From Acinetobacter beijerinckii CIP 110307 (GTDB lineage Bacteria; Pseudomonadota; Gammaproteobacteria; Pseudomonadales; Moraxellaceae): DNA of 64,000 bases. The notes beneath the pieces are model-generated. The model was not told the DNA's origin and searched no databases. It saw only the letters and a list, made by a program, of their open reading frames with translations. Position 1 is the stretch's first letter. Each line of letters starts with the position of its first letter. Location: NCBI RefSeq assembly GCF_000369005.1, contig NZ_KB849765.1:1165071-1229070 (forward strand), written 5' to 3'. The position numbers were made by a program, and so were the translations under genes. Shown here in pieces: positions 1 to 8,060 of the stretch.

Positions 1-1
1 A

Positions 2-436
2 GGACGTGCTGCGTTTAAAACATGGGTTTTTGCTATTTTAAAAAATAAGATTGTCGATCTAATTCGGCAAAAAAGTCGCTTAACGACCATGTCTGAGCTT
101 TTCGATGATCAAGAATCTGATTTGAGTATAGATGAATTATTTGATAAGGCTGGACATTGGCATAAATATGAAGCACCTCAGGCATGGCAAAGCCCTGAAG
201 AAATGATGGAACAACAAGATTTTTGGATCATCTTTGATGCATGTTTAAATCATTTACCCGCCAAATATGCGCAAGTTTTTATGTTAAGAGAGATGATTGA
301 GTTAAGTTCAGAAGAAATATGCCAGAAGTTAGAGCTCACCATTTCTCATTTAAATGTTTTGATGTATCGAAGTCGCGCACGTTTACGAGAGTGTTTAGAA
401 AATAAATGGCTACTTGAAGGAGATTGTTCATGCTGA
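2..436 (+). CDS. ECF-type RNA polymerase sigma factor (5' end outside window)
   Basis: The open frame runs in from the left edge without a start codon, so the gene is partial. The visible 144 residues begin inside sigma region 2 (FKTWVFAILKNKIVDLIRQ, the -10-binding and core-binding helix). They end in a region 4 helix-turn-helix (LPAKYAQVFMLREM, then SSEEICQKLELT, then LMYRSRARLRECL). This two-domain layout is typical of group IV (extracytoplasmic function) sigma factors. The stop overlaps the next gene, a small zinc-finger protein, by 7 bases, the usual sigma/anti-sigma arrangement. The ATG at 89 is internal and should not be taken as the start. The signal that controls it cannot be read from the sequence. 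Confidence 0.9.
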   Translation, partial: GRAAFKTWVFAILKNKIVDLIRQKSRLTTMSELFDDQESDLSIDELFDKAGHWHKYEAPQAWQSPEEMMEQQDFWIIFDACLNHLPAKYAQVFMLREMIELSSEEICQKLELTISHLNVLMYRSRARLRECLENKWLLEGDCSC

Positions 437-627
437 CTTGTCGCCAAGCAACACAGTTACTTTCTGAACAGCAAGATCGGCAACTGTTATTGAAAGAACA
501 CAGTGGTTTACAACTGCACTTGATGATGTGCCGTTCATGCCGTCGATTTGGAAAGCAGATCAAGACGATTAGTGTGTTGTCTAAAGCATATAAGCAATTT
601 GATGTCGATGAAGATCCTCAGAAATAA
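430..627 (+). CDS. Small zf-HC2-type anti-sigma-like protein
   Basis: This 65-residue protein carries a H-x3-C-x2-C motif (HLMMCRSC) characteristic of zinc-finger anti-sigma (ZAS/zf-HC2) domains, plus an N-terminal Cys. It lacks any membrane segment, so it would be cytoplasmic. The start is the ATG at 430, preceded by AGGAG with 7 bases spacing inside the sigma gene. A TTG at 424 is in frame but has no ribosome site. The overlap with the sigma gene implies translational coupling. By analogy with soluble ZAS proteins it probably binds and restrains the sigma factor; this is inferred from family and position. Confidence 0.75.
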   Translation: MLTCRQATQLLSEQQDRQLLLKEHSGLQLHLMMCRSCRRFGKQIKTISVLSKAYKQFDVDEDPQK

Positions 628-631
628 AAAA

Positions 632-654
632 AAGCCTCATATTTCATGAGGCTT
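632..654 (+). terminator. Rho-independent terminator after sigma/anti-sigma pair
   Basis: A 9-bp perfect stem (AAGCCTCAT / ATGAGGCTT) with a 5-base loop starts a few bases after the anti-sigma stop codon. It is flanked by an A run before and a T-rich stretch after. Confidence 0.8.
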
Positions 655-700
655 TCTTATCTTACTTTGTGCTAAAACTAACTTCAGCACAAATTAAAGA

Positions 701-847
701 TTACATGTTAGGGTAGTTTGGACCACCACCACCTGAGGCAGGAAGAACAAAGCAATGCTTTGTCCTGCCGCAAGTGTAAAAGCTATGCTTTTACAGAGAA
801 GGTGGCTGTTTTATTACATGTTTGGATAGTTTGGACCACCACCACCT
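701..847. repeat. Imperfect 34-bp direct repeat: duplicated 3' end of the EtfD gene
   Basis: Bases 701-734 and 814-847 match at 32 of 34 positions in direct orientation, 113 bp apart. The right copy is the genuine end of the ETF-ubiquinone oxidoreductase gene. The left copy, on the same strand as that gene, still encodes GGGGPNYPNM followed by a stop. The 79 bases between them carry two hairpins. This looks like a small insertion or recombination event at the gene's stop codon that left the old tail stranded downstream. Confidence 0.85.
737..795. repeat. Twin-hairpin REP-like element
   Basis: There are two adjacent inverted repeats. The first pairs GGCAGGA and CAAAGCA (737-743, 748-754) with 756-769, leaving a 4-base bulge. 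The second is TGTAAAAGC / GCTTTTACA (775-783, 787-795) around TAT. Such paired palindromes outside a gene resemble dispersed REP-type elements. The stem could also act as a transcription terminator for the minus-strand EtfD gene, although no T run follows it. Confidence 0.6.
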
Positions 848-2526
848 TCAGGCGTTACCCATGTAATGTTTTGTGATGGGTCTTTGATATCACACGTCTT
901 ACAGTGTACACAGTTCGCAGCGTTGATCTGGAAACGTTTAGAACCATCATCATTTTCCATGATTTCATAAACACCAGCAGGGCAGTAGCGTTGAGCTGGC
1001 TCATCCCATTTTGGTAAGTTTACATTCACTGGAATTGATGGGTCAGTCAGCTTTAAGTGTGCTGGTTGATTCTCTTCATGCACCGTATTCGATACGAATA
1101 CAGAAGATAAACGATCAAAAGTCAACTTGCCATCTGGTTTTGGGTAGTTCGGTTTGAATGTTGATGCATCAACTGTTTTAAGTGCAGCAAAGTCTTGTTT
1201 TAGATCGTGCAGTGTAAATGGTACTTTAAGGATGTTTTGATCGATAAAGTTAAATGCACCACCGAACCAAGTACCAAACTTATGCATAGCTGGACCAAAG
1301 TTGCGTGCTTGATATAACTCTTCTTTTAACCAAGAGTTGTTATATTTATCGGTATAAGCTGTTAACTCTTTCGCGAAATGATCGTCACCTTCAAGTACAC
1401 GAGCAATCGCAAGATCACCACCTTTAGCTACACCAGCAGCAATGGCTTCAAATACAGCTTCGCCACATAACATGCCTGACTTCATTGCAGTGTGTGAGCC
1501 TTTGATTTTTGAGAAGTTCAAGAAACCAGCATCATCACCGATCAAGCAGCCGCCTGGGAACGTGAGTTTAGGTAAAGAGTTGAAACCACCTTTCACAACC
1601 GCACGCGCGCCGTAAGAAATACGCTTACCACCCTCTAGGAATTGCTTAATCGTTGGGTGTGTTTTCCAGCGTTGCATTTCCATGAATGGATACATGTGAG
1701 GATTTTCGTAAGACAAGTCTACGATCATACCTAAAGTTACTTGGTTGTTTTCAGCATGATACAACCACCAACCGCCAGCAGAACCAGTTTCAGACAAAGG
1801 CCAGCCCGCACCATGCATTACAAGACCTGGCTTATGTTTCGCAGGATCAATTTCCCAAAGCTCTTTAATACCGATACCGTAATGTTGTGGATCAGCATCT
1901 TTATCAAGATTGTATTGAGCAATTAAACGCTTACCGAGGTGACCACGGCAGCCTTCAGCGAATAATGTGTATTTAGCATGAAGCTCATAACCAGGAGTGA
2001 AGTTATGTGTTGGCTCACCATTTTTACCAATCCCCATATCACCTGTTTGAATCCCTTTTACTGTACCATCTTCGTGATAAAGCACTTCAGATGCAGCAAA
2101 GCCAGGGAAAATAGAAACTTCTAATTCTTCAGCTTTTTGACCTAACCAACGAACAACGTTACCTAAAGAGATAACATAGTTACCTTCGTTGTGCATTGAT
2201 TTAGGAACCATCCAATATGGCATTTTTTGTGATTTGGTATCAGACAATAAGAAATAAGTTTCATCATCTGTTACAGGAACGTTTAATGGCGCACCTTCCT
2301 CTTTCCAGTTCGGAAAGAGTTCATTCATAGCACGGGGCTCAAGTACAGCACCTGAAAGGATATGCGCACCTACTTCAGAGCCTTTTTCAACAACACATAC
2401 AGAAAGATCAGATAGGTTGTTTTCAATCGCTAATTGACGAATTTTAATCGCAGCAGATAAACCCGCAGGTCCTGCACCTACGATCACTACGTCAAACTCC
2501 ATCGCTTCACGTTCGATGTGTTCCAT
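814..2526 (-). CDS. Electron transfer flavoprotein-ubiquinone oxidoreductase
   Basis: This 570-residue protein transfers electrons from reduced ETF (from acyl-CoA and other dehydrogenases) to ubiquinone at the inner membrane. An N-terminal FAD-binding Rossmann motif (VVIVGAGPAGLSAA, about residues 13-26) is followed by the long ETF-QO flavin/quinone domain. A C-terminal ferredoxin-like segment has Cys spacing NCVHCKTCD plus an upstream CPAGVYE Cys, giving the 4Fe-4S ligands. Length fits the family. The start ATG follows AGGAG with about 6 bases spacing. The etfBA genes are not in the window. The last 34 bases are duplicated downstream, but this copy is intact and ends with the normal GGGGPNYPNM. 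Confidence 0.95.
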   Translation of the reverse strand: MEHIEREAMEFDVVIVGAGPAGLSAAIKIRQLAIENNLSDLSVCVVEKGSEVGAHILSGAVLEPRAMNELFPNWKEEGAPLNVPVTDDETYFLLSDTKSQKMPYWMVPKSMHNEGNYVISLGNVVRWLGQKAEELEVSIFPGFAASEVLYHEDGTVKGIQTGDMGIGKNGEPTHNFTPGYELHAKYTLFAEGCRGHLGKRLIAQYNLDKDADPQHYGIGIKELWEIDPAKHKPGLVMHGAGWPLSETGSAGGWWLYHAENNQVTLGMIVDLSYENPHMYPFMEMQRWKTHPTIKQFLEGGKRISYGARAVVKGGFNSLPKLTFPGGCLIGDDAGFLNFSKIKGSHTAMKSGMLCGEAVFEAIAAGVAKGGDLAIARVLEGDDHFAKELTAYTDKYNNSWLKEELYQARNFGPAMHKFGTWFGGAFNFIDQNILKVPFTLHDLKQDFAALKTVDASTFKPNYPKPDGKLTFDRLSSVFVSNTVHEENQPAHLKLTDPSIPVNVNLPKWDEPAQRYCPAGVYEIMENDDGSKRFQINAANCVHCKTCDIKDPSQNITWVTPEGGGGPNYPNM

Positions 2527-2713
2527 GTAGGACTCCTCATATTTTTAAGGGTGGCAACCGTAATATTGCGATTCGGTGCTGCCATGAGTGTTCTTAATTG
2601 CTAAACACAAACCATACTCTTGTGCTTGCAAACGTTTGGGGTAGTATAGTTTTAAACCATGATCTCGCCAATTGGCTGAGCGGTCATATTTTCTCGTCAG
2701 CAAGGCATAAACT

Positions 2714-3325
2714 ATGATAAATGAAAATGATTCTTCACAGAATACAGGAAAAATCGTGTTTTCTGATGATAAAAACTTAATGAACATTGCACAATACTTA
2801 AAAGATGTACAGCAAAGTCACAAAAGGTCAATTCCACCATTAGAGCAATGGCATCCAAAGCATTGTGGCAAAATGGATTTGAAGATAAAAGCCAATGGAG
2901 AATGGTGGCACGAAGGTCAATTGGTTAAACGACAAGCACTCCTTGATCTGTTTAGTAAAGTATTATGGAAAGAGAATGATAAGTTTTATCTGAAAACGCC
3001 TGTTGAACAGATTGAAATTGAAGTTGAAGATGAACCTTTATTGGTGAACCAAGCAGATCAAATTGAAATAGACGGTCAGCGTTACCTACAACTGACGACG
3101 ATTAATCAAGATGTCGTGATTATCGATAAAGAGCACCCTATTTTTATGCGTGAGTACGAGGGAGAACTGCGACCTTATGTGCATGTTCGCTTCGGGATGA
3201 ATGCATTAATTCAACGTCAAAGTTTTTATCATCTCGTGAACTATGGTTCTTTGTCTGAAAATTCACAAGGTGACACGGTTTTAACATTAAAAAGTGGTGA
3301 TTTGGTCTTGCATTTGAGCACCTGA
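2714..3325 (+). CDS. DUF1285 domain protein
   Basis: This is a 203-residue soluble protein. Residues from about 40 (PPLEQWHPKHCGKMDLKI, then GEWWHEG) match the start of the DUF1285 fold, which in proteobacteria is a stand-alone conserved protein of unknown role. The N-terminal 35 residues are acidic and variable. There is no signal peptide or membrane segment. It sits upstream of murI on the same strand, 43 bases apart, so they may be cotranscribed. The assignment rests on remembered family features; the function is not known. Confidence 0.75.
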   Translation: MINENDSSQNTGKIVFSDDKNLMNIAQYLKDVQQSHKRSIPPLEQWHPKHCGKMDLKIKANGEWWHEGQLVKRQALLDLFSKVLWKENDKFYLKTPVEQIEIEVEDEPLLVNQADQIEIDGQRYLQLTTINQDVVIIDKEHPIFMREYEGELRPYVHVRFGMNALIQRQSFYHLVNYGSLSENSQGDTVLTLKSGDLVLHLST

Positions 3326-3368
3326 GGTTTAAGCTTGAAAGAGTAATTAAACCAATACCAATGTGTGT

Positions 3369-4241
3369 ATGACTGCTGTTCAACCTATGCCGATTTTACT
3401 CAATCCGATGCCACATGCATTTGCTGATGCACCTATTGGGGTTTTTGATTCTGGAATTGGCGGTTTGTCGATCGCGCAAGAAATTGCTCGGCATTTACCC
3501 AATGAGCGTATTCTTTATTATGCTGATACTGCACATGTACCGTATGGCGCACGTTCAGATCACGAGATTCGCCAGTTTACGGCTGAGGCAATTGAATGGC
3601 TGTATCGGCAGGGGTGTAAAATCGCAGTCGTTGCCTGTAATACCGCATCTGCATTTAGTTTAGATTATCTACGTGAGCATTATGGCGAACGTTTTCCAAT
3701 TGTGGGATTAGTTCCTGCTTTAAAACCAGCAGTGTTACAAACGCAAAGTAAGGTCGTTGCCGTACTTGCTACGCCTGCAACGTTTCGTGGTCAGTTGATT
3801 AAAGATGTCATGAACAGATTTGCTGAACCTGCTGGGGTGAGTGTTTTAACAATCACCAGTTTAAAGTTGGTGCCTTTTGTTGAATCAGGCGCTGAAATGA
3901 GTGAAGCATGCTTAAATGAGCTGCACATGATTTTAGAACCTGCTTTAAAGCAAGGGGCAGATTTTTTAGTACTTGGATGTACGCACTATCCATTTCTAAA
4001 AGAAGCAATTGGTCGGGTTTCGGGTGAAAAGTTGAATTTAATTGATTCAGGGCAGGCGGTAGCACGACAAACTGCATATATTTTGATAAAAAATAGGTTA
4101 TTATGTGACAAAATAAGTCATAATATTACACGTATTGAATGTTATGTCAGTGGTGGTAATGCTGTTGAGTTAAAGCCTGTACTCCAGCATCTTATGCCAG
4201 AACAATTAACATGGACGATTCAAAATTTGGAAACTGTTTAG
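3369..4241 (+). CDS. murI: Glutamate racemase
   Basis: This enzyme interconverts L- and D-glutamate and supplies D-Glu for the peptidoglycan stem peptide in the cytoplasm. It has the Asp/Glu racemase signature VFDSGIGGLS and the two catalytic cysteine motifs VACNTASA and LGCTHYPF, in the expected order. The ATG at 3369 gives 290 residues. A GTG six bases upstream and ATGs at 3390 and 3408 are alternatives, because no strong ribosome site is visible and the first 20 residues precede the conserved core. The start is therefore uncertain, the function is not. Confidence 0.93.
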   Translation: MTAVQPMPILLNPMPHAFADAPIGVFDSGIGGLSIAQEIARHLPNERILYYADTAHVPYGARSDHEIRQFTAEAIEWLYRQGCKIAVVACNTASAFSLDYLREHYGERFPIVGLVPALKPAVLQTQSKVVAVLATPATFRGQLIKDVMNRFAEPAGVSVLTITSLKLVPFVESGAEMSEACLNELHMILEPALKQGADFLVLGCTHYPFLKEAIGRVSGEKLNLIDSGQAVARQTAYILIKNRLLCDKISHNITRIECYVSGGNAVELKPVLQHLMPEQLTWTIQNLETV

Positions 4242-4347
4242 CTAAAATGCTTTACTAAACCATATTTAATAATTTTTTGGGGTTATCTATTCATCTTTTT
4301 TTAGCTCAGTTGCTTTAAATGATGGATACGTGAATTGGGGTCAGCCT

Positions 4348-5376
4348 ATGCAAGACACTCGCTATCAAGTTTTTATCTCTACTTCTGGTAATGAAATGCA
4401 GCCAGAACGAGCGGTATTGACTCAAACTTTGGTTGGCATGGGCTTTTTCTCGTGGGGTTTAGAACAACGAACGCCGTTAAGTACTTCAATTGCGCGTCGC
4501 CAAATCGATGATTGTGATTACGTGGTGATTTTGCTTGGTAGTCAATATGGGGAACAATCAGTTTCAGGTGTTGGATATATGCACTTGGAATACATTTATG
4601 CAATGACGAAGCAAAAACCTGTGATTGTATTTATGCATGATGATCCTGAATCTCGTGAAATACATTTACATGACAACAAACCTGAACTAAGAGAAAAATT
4701 CAAAGAGTTTAGAAAGCAATTGCAACACGAAGTTGACCAAGTCTTTTGTTATCGTACTTTGAGAGATTTAGAGCTTGCGGTGCGTTCAAATATGCCGCAA
4801 ATGTTAGAGCGTTACCCTGTTGTGGGTTGGGTACGTCCTCAAAATACTCAAGTTTTACAAGATGAAATTGATAACTTACGCGCTAAAGTCAAACAACTTG
4901 AAACAGAGATGGGGAGTCGTGAAGCCGACCCTATTTCTTCTGTAGCTAAAGTTTCGATGCATGAGCTATATTCATTTGAATATCGTATGCATGCCTATCA
5001 AGATGGTAATTTCAAAGAAGTTAAGCCATTTCGTAAAATGACATGGGCGCAATTACTCAACGTATTAGGTGCTTCATTTATCATTCCAACACCAGAAGAA
5101 TATTTTTCTAAACGTATGAATGAATATTTAAATGAAACGGGGTTGGATGATGCGCGTAAAGATATGCCAAGGGCTCATGCCGTTTCTCGTGCGCAAATCA
5201 ATATTCGTGCATTACATGAAATTAAATTACAAATGCGTCAAAATGAGTGGATCATCCCGACTGGACGTGATGATCGTCAGCGCATGTTATGGCAATTGAC
5301 ACCTAAAGGTCAGAAGCTACTAGAAAGTAATATTTTAGATAGTAATCGTGTTTTTCAAATGAAGACAATGCATTAA
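4348..5376 (+). CDS. DUF4062 domain protein
   Basis: This is a 342-residue cytoplasmic protein. The N-terminal 110 residues (YQVFISTSGNEMQPERAVL, then RQIDDCDYVVILLGSQYG, then HLEYIYAM) have the pattern of DUF4062, a TIR/SIR2-like alpha/beta domain often found at the N-terminus of signalling or NTPase proteins. A short coiled-coil stretch (about residues 170-195) links it to a C-terminal region of about 150 residues ending in a winged-helix-like TPKGQKLLE. The ATG at 4348 has GGGG 7 bases upstream; a GTG at 4330 would add six residues. It sits between murI and hemH as an apparently single gene. The role is unknown. Confidence 0.75.
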   Translation: MQDTRYQVFISTSGNEMQPERAVLTQTLVGMGFFSWGLEQRTPLSTSIARRQIDDCDYVVILLGSQYGEQSVSGVGYMHLEYIYAMTKQKPVIVFMHDDPESREIHLHDNKPELREKFKEFRKQLQHEVDQVFCYRTLRDLELAVRSNMPQMLERYPVVGWVRPQNTQVLQDEIDNLRAKVKQLETEMGSREADPISSVAKVSMHELYSFEYRMHAYQDGNFKEVKPFRKMTWAQLLNVLGASFIIPTPEEYFSKRMNEYLNETGLDDARKDMPRAHAVSRAQINIRALHEIKLQMRQNEWIIPTGRDDRQRMLWQLTPKGQKLLESNILDSNRVFQMKTMH

Positions 5377-5445
5377 TTCAATTTAAAAATAAATCATAAA
5401 ACTGCTAAAGTATTTGAATAAATTCAGCTATAGCGGAAGCAATCC

Positions 5446-6462
5446 ATGTCAGTTCGACCAAAACCCAAAGTGACCGTGGTTTTAGCAAATTTAGGCACGC
5501 CAGATGCACCGACTGCACCTGCAGTACGTCGATTCTTAAAGCAATTTTTATCTGATTCGCGAGTGATTGAAATCCCTAAACCCATTTGGTGGGTGATTTT
5601 ACATTTATTCGTTTTGACCTTTCGCCCAAAACGTGTTGCTGAAGCTTATGCCTCAGTTTGGTCAAATGACTCTCCAATGCGTGAGATCGTGCTTGAACAG
5701 ACGCGATTAGTCAAACAACGGTTACAAGATGAGAATCATCAATTTGATCTCACAGTTTTACCTGCGATGACGTATGGTCAACCTAGTATTTATAATGTTT
5801 TCGAGCAACTTCAGAAAGATCCTCAAGAGCACGTTATTCTTTTACCGTTGTTTCCACAATATTCGGCAACATCAACAGCACCACTCTATGATGCTTTTTC
5901 CAAATGGATACCCACACAACGTCATTTACCTGGACTTACTTTAATTAAAGATTATTATCAGCATCCGATGTTTATTCAGGCATTGGCGGATAGTGTTTTA
6001 ACTTACCAAGCACAACACGGTAAGCCTGAAAAGCTTCTGATGTCCTTTCATGGTATTCCACAGCCTTATGCAGATAAAGGCGATCCTTATGCTGATCGTT
6101 GTCGCATCACCGCTCAATTCGTCGCTGAAGCCTTACATTTAAATGAAGATGAGTGGGCTGTGAGTTTCCAGTCACGCTTTGGTAAGCAAGAATGGGTCAA
6201 ACCTTATACCGATGTCGTTTTGCAACAATGGGGCGAACAAAAAGTGAAATCTGTTCAAGTGCTCAGTCCCGCATTTTCAGCAGATTGTCTCGAAACCTTG
6301 GAAGAATTAGCGATTGAGAATAAAGAGACATTTCAGCATGCAGGTGGTGGTGAGTACGCTTATATTCCTGCATTGAACAGTGATCAAGCACATATTGATT
6401 TGCTTGCAAGTCTGGTTCAGGCTAATCTTGATGCTCTCACTCATACCTTAGCCCATCGTTAA
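5446..6462 (+). CDS. hemH: Ferrochelatase
   Basis: This enzyme inserts Fe2+ into protoporphyrin IX in the last step of protohaem synthesis. The 338 residues show the family's N-terminal [12 protein letters not shown] motif, the LLPLFPQYS motif and the catalytic-His segment [14 protein letters not shown]-terminal glutamate-rich metal-channel region contains [12 protein letters not shown]. The start ATG has GCGGAAG upstream. It is followed 29 bases later by a metallo-hydrolase gene on the same strand, so cotranscription is possible. Confidence 0.95.
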   Translation: MSVRPKPKVTVVLANLGTPDAPTAPAVRRFLKQFLSDSRVIEIPKPIWWVILHLFVLTFRPKRVAEAYASVWSNDSPMREIVLEQTRLVKQRLQDENHQFDLTVLPAMTYGQPSIYNVFEQLQKDPQEHVILLPLFPQYSATSTAPLYDAFSKWIPTQRHLPGLTLIKDYYQHPMFIQALADSVLTYQAQHGKPEKLLMSFHGIPQPYADKGDPYADRCRITAQFVAEALHLNEDEWAVSFQSRFGKQEWVKPYTDVVLQQWGEQKVKSVQVLSPAFSADCLETLEELAIENKETFQHAGGGEYAYIPALNSDQAHIDLLASLVQANLDALTHTLAHR

Positions 6463-6491
6463 ATCGATTTTCTATTCCGCCAGAGGTTTTT

Positions 6492-7136
6492 ATGCTGCAA
6501 GTCAAAATTGTACCCGTTACTGCATTTGCCCAAAATTGTTCTATTCTTTGGGACAGTGAAAGTAAAGAAGCGGTTTTGATTGATGCAGGCGGTGATGCCG
6601 CTGTTTTGAAAAAAGAAATTGAAAACTTAGGTTTAACCGTTAAGGCGCTATGGTTAACACATGGACATCTTGACCATGCAGGTGCGGTTGGAGAACTTGC
6701 TGAAGCATGGAAAGTACCTGTGATTGGTCCACATAAAGAAGATCAATTTTGGTTGGATATGATTCAGGAAGTTTCAGCGCGTTATGGTTTTCCTATTCCG
6801 CAACCTGTCAAAGTCAATCAATGGCTTGAGGGCGGCGAAACATTGAAACTAGGTGAAGATGAATTTGAAGTTCGCTTTGCGCCTGGTCATACGCCTGGTC
6901 ATGTCATGTTCTATAATGCCAAGCATGCTTTGTTATGGACTGGCGATGTTTTGTTCAAGGGTTCAATTGGACGTACAGATTTCCCAAAAGGGAATCATCA
7001 GCAGCTATTAGATTCTATTAAAAGAGAATGTTTTAGCTTACCTGATGAAACTCAATTTATCTCTGGGCATGGCCCGATCAGTACAATCGGCTATGAGAAA
7101 CAATTTAACCCTTTCGTTGCAAGTAAAGCAGGTTAA
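6492..7136 (+). CDS. Glyoxalase II-like metallo-beta-lactamase-fold hydrolase
   Basis: This is a 214-residue MBL-fold protein. Metal ligands are visible as H57-x-H59-x-D61-H62 (THGHLDHAG), then [15 protein letters not shown] and the final SGHGP. This short form without the C-terminal glyoxalase II helical domain matches the YcbL-type group, which hydrolyses thioesters such as S-lactoylglutathione in some bacteria. The true substrate is not readable. Its stop overlaps the convergent yacG by 4 bases, leaving no room for a dedicated terminator. Confidence 0.85.
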   Translation: MLQVKIVPVTAFAQNCSILWDSESKEAVLIDAGGDAAVLKKEIENLGLTVKALWLTHGHLDHAGAVGELAEAWKVPVIGPHKEDQFWLDMIQEVSARYGFPIPQPVKVNQWLEGGETLKLGEDEFEVRFAPGHTPGHVMFYNAKHALLWTGDVLFKGSIGRTDFPKGNHQQLLDSIKRECFSLPDETQFISGHGPISTIGYEKQFNPFVASKAG

Positions 7137-7324
7137 TCTTCGTAATCATCTTCTTGACGTTTATCGCCTGCTTGAGGAGCATCTTGAGTAGGCAGCTTAT
7201 ATTCATCACTTGCCCAAGCACCAAGATCGATCAATTTACAACGCTCTGAGCAGAATGGACGAAATGCGTTGTCTTCCCAAGTACTGGCTTCACCACAACG
7301 AGGGCAGGGAAATGTGCGTGGCAT
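7133..7324 (-). CDS. yacG: DNA gyrase inhibitor / zinc-binding protein YacG
   Basis: This 63-residue protein has four zinc-ligand cysteines (C7, C10, C25, C29 in CPRCG and CSERC), followed by the YacG signature IDLGAW and an acidic C-terminal tail. E. coli YacG binds GyrB and inhibits gyrase. In many genomes it sits with coaE, which is absent here. It is convergent with the upstream MBL hydrolase and shares 4 bases with it. Confidence 0.93.
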   Translation of the reverse strand: MPRTFPCPRCGEASTWEDNAFRPFCSERCKLIDLGAWASDEYKLPTQDAPQAGDKRQEDDYED

Positions 7325-7415
7325 AGAAAATTCCTAAAACATAAAACAAATAGATTAGGCAAAAGTAAGGTGAGTTGTTAGACTTATGCCGATTTTTATA
7401 TAGTTTGATGAGATT

Positions 7416-8060
7416 ATGTCGATTCGTCAATTTCAAGCACAGCGTATGCAAGCCCCTCGTGATTTTATCGCCGTTCCTAATACACCGATTTGTGTAGAAA
7501 TTGGTGCTGGAAAAGGTAAACACGCTTTGCTATTTACAGGGCAAAATCCGCAAAAAACGTTGTACGCAATTGAGCGAACCAAAGAAAAATTTATGGCGAT
7601 GCAGAAGCAGCATCAACTCGAACCTAGAGAATTATTAAACCCAATTCATGCAGATGCTTTACCTTGGGTTGTGCATGCCTTGTTTCCTTCACAAGTAGAA
7701 CAATTTTTTATTCTTTATCCGAATCCTGAACCACATAATCCTGCTCAACGTTGGCTGAATATGCCGTTTTTTGAGTTCCTACTTTCTCGACTTCAACCGA
7801 ATGGCACCATTACGCTCGCAAGTAATATTCCTGAATATATCGATGAAGCTGAACAGCAGTTGCTTCAGCTTTGGAAGTTGCCTTATGAAAAGCAAAAAAT
7901 AGCAACGGATTCTGCGCGTACACATTTTGAAGTTAAATATTTAGAACGTGGTGAACTTTGCCAGCAGTTAGTTATTCGTAAACCTGATGGCTATTCGACA
8001 CGCTTTGATGATTTTGCACCTTTGCAAGGTCAAAACGCTCAAGAGCAATCTGATGTCTAA
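7416..8060 (+). CDS. TrmB-like SAM-dependent methyltransferase
   Basis: This is a 214-residue class I methyltransferase. The SAM-binding motif is VEIGAGKGKH, and FILYPNPEPHNPAQRW stands where true TrmB (tRNA guanine-46 N7-methyltransferase) has its PDPWPKKRH motif. C-terminal features (TLASNIPEY, then THFEVKYLERGE) parallel TrmB's TD and TKFE segments. The lost basic residues suggest a divergent paralogue whose substrate may differ. The last 8 bases overlap the next flavoprotein gene, so the two are translationally coupled. Confidence 0.75.
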   Translation: MSIRQFQAQRMQAPRDFIAVPNTPICVEIGAGKGKHALLFTGQNPQKTLYAIERTKEKFMAMQKQHQLEPRELLNPIHADALPWVVHALFPSQVEQFFILYPNPEPHNPAQRWLNMPFFEFLLSRLQPNGTITLASNIPEYIDEAEQQLLQLWKLPYEKQKIATDSARTHFEVKYLERGELCQQLVIRKPDGYSTRFDDFAPLQGQNAQEQSDV

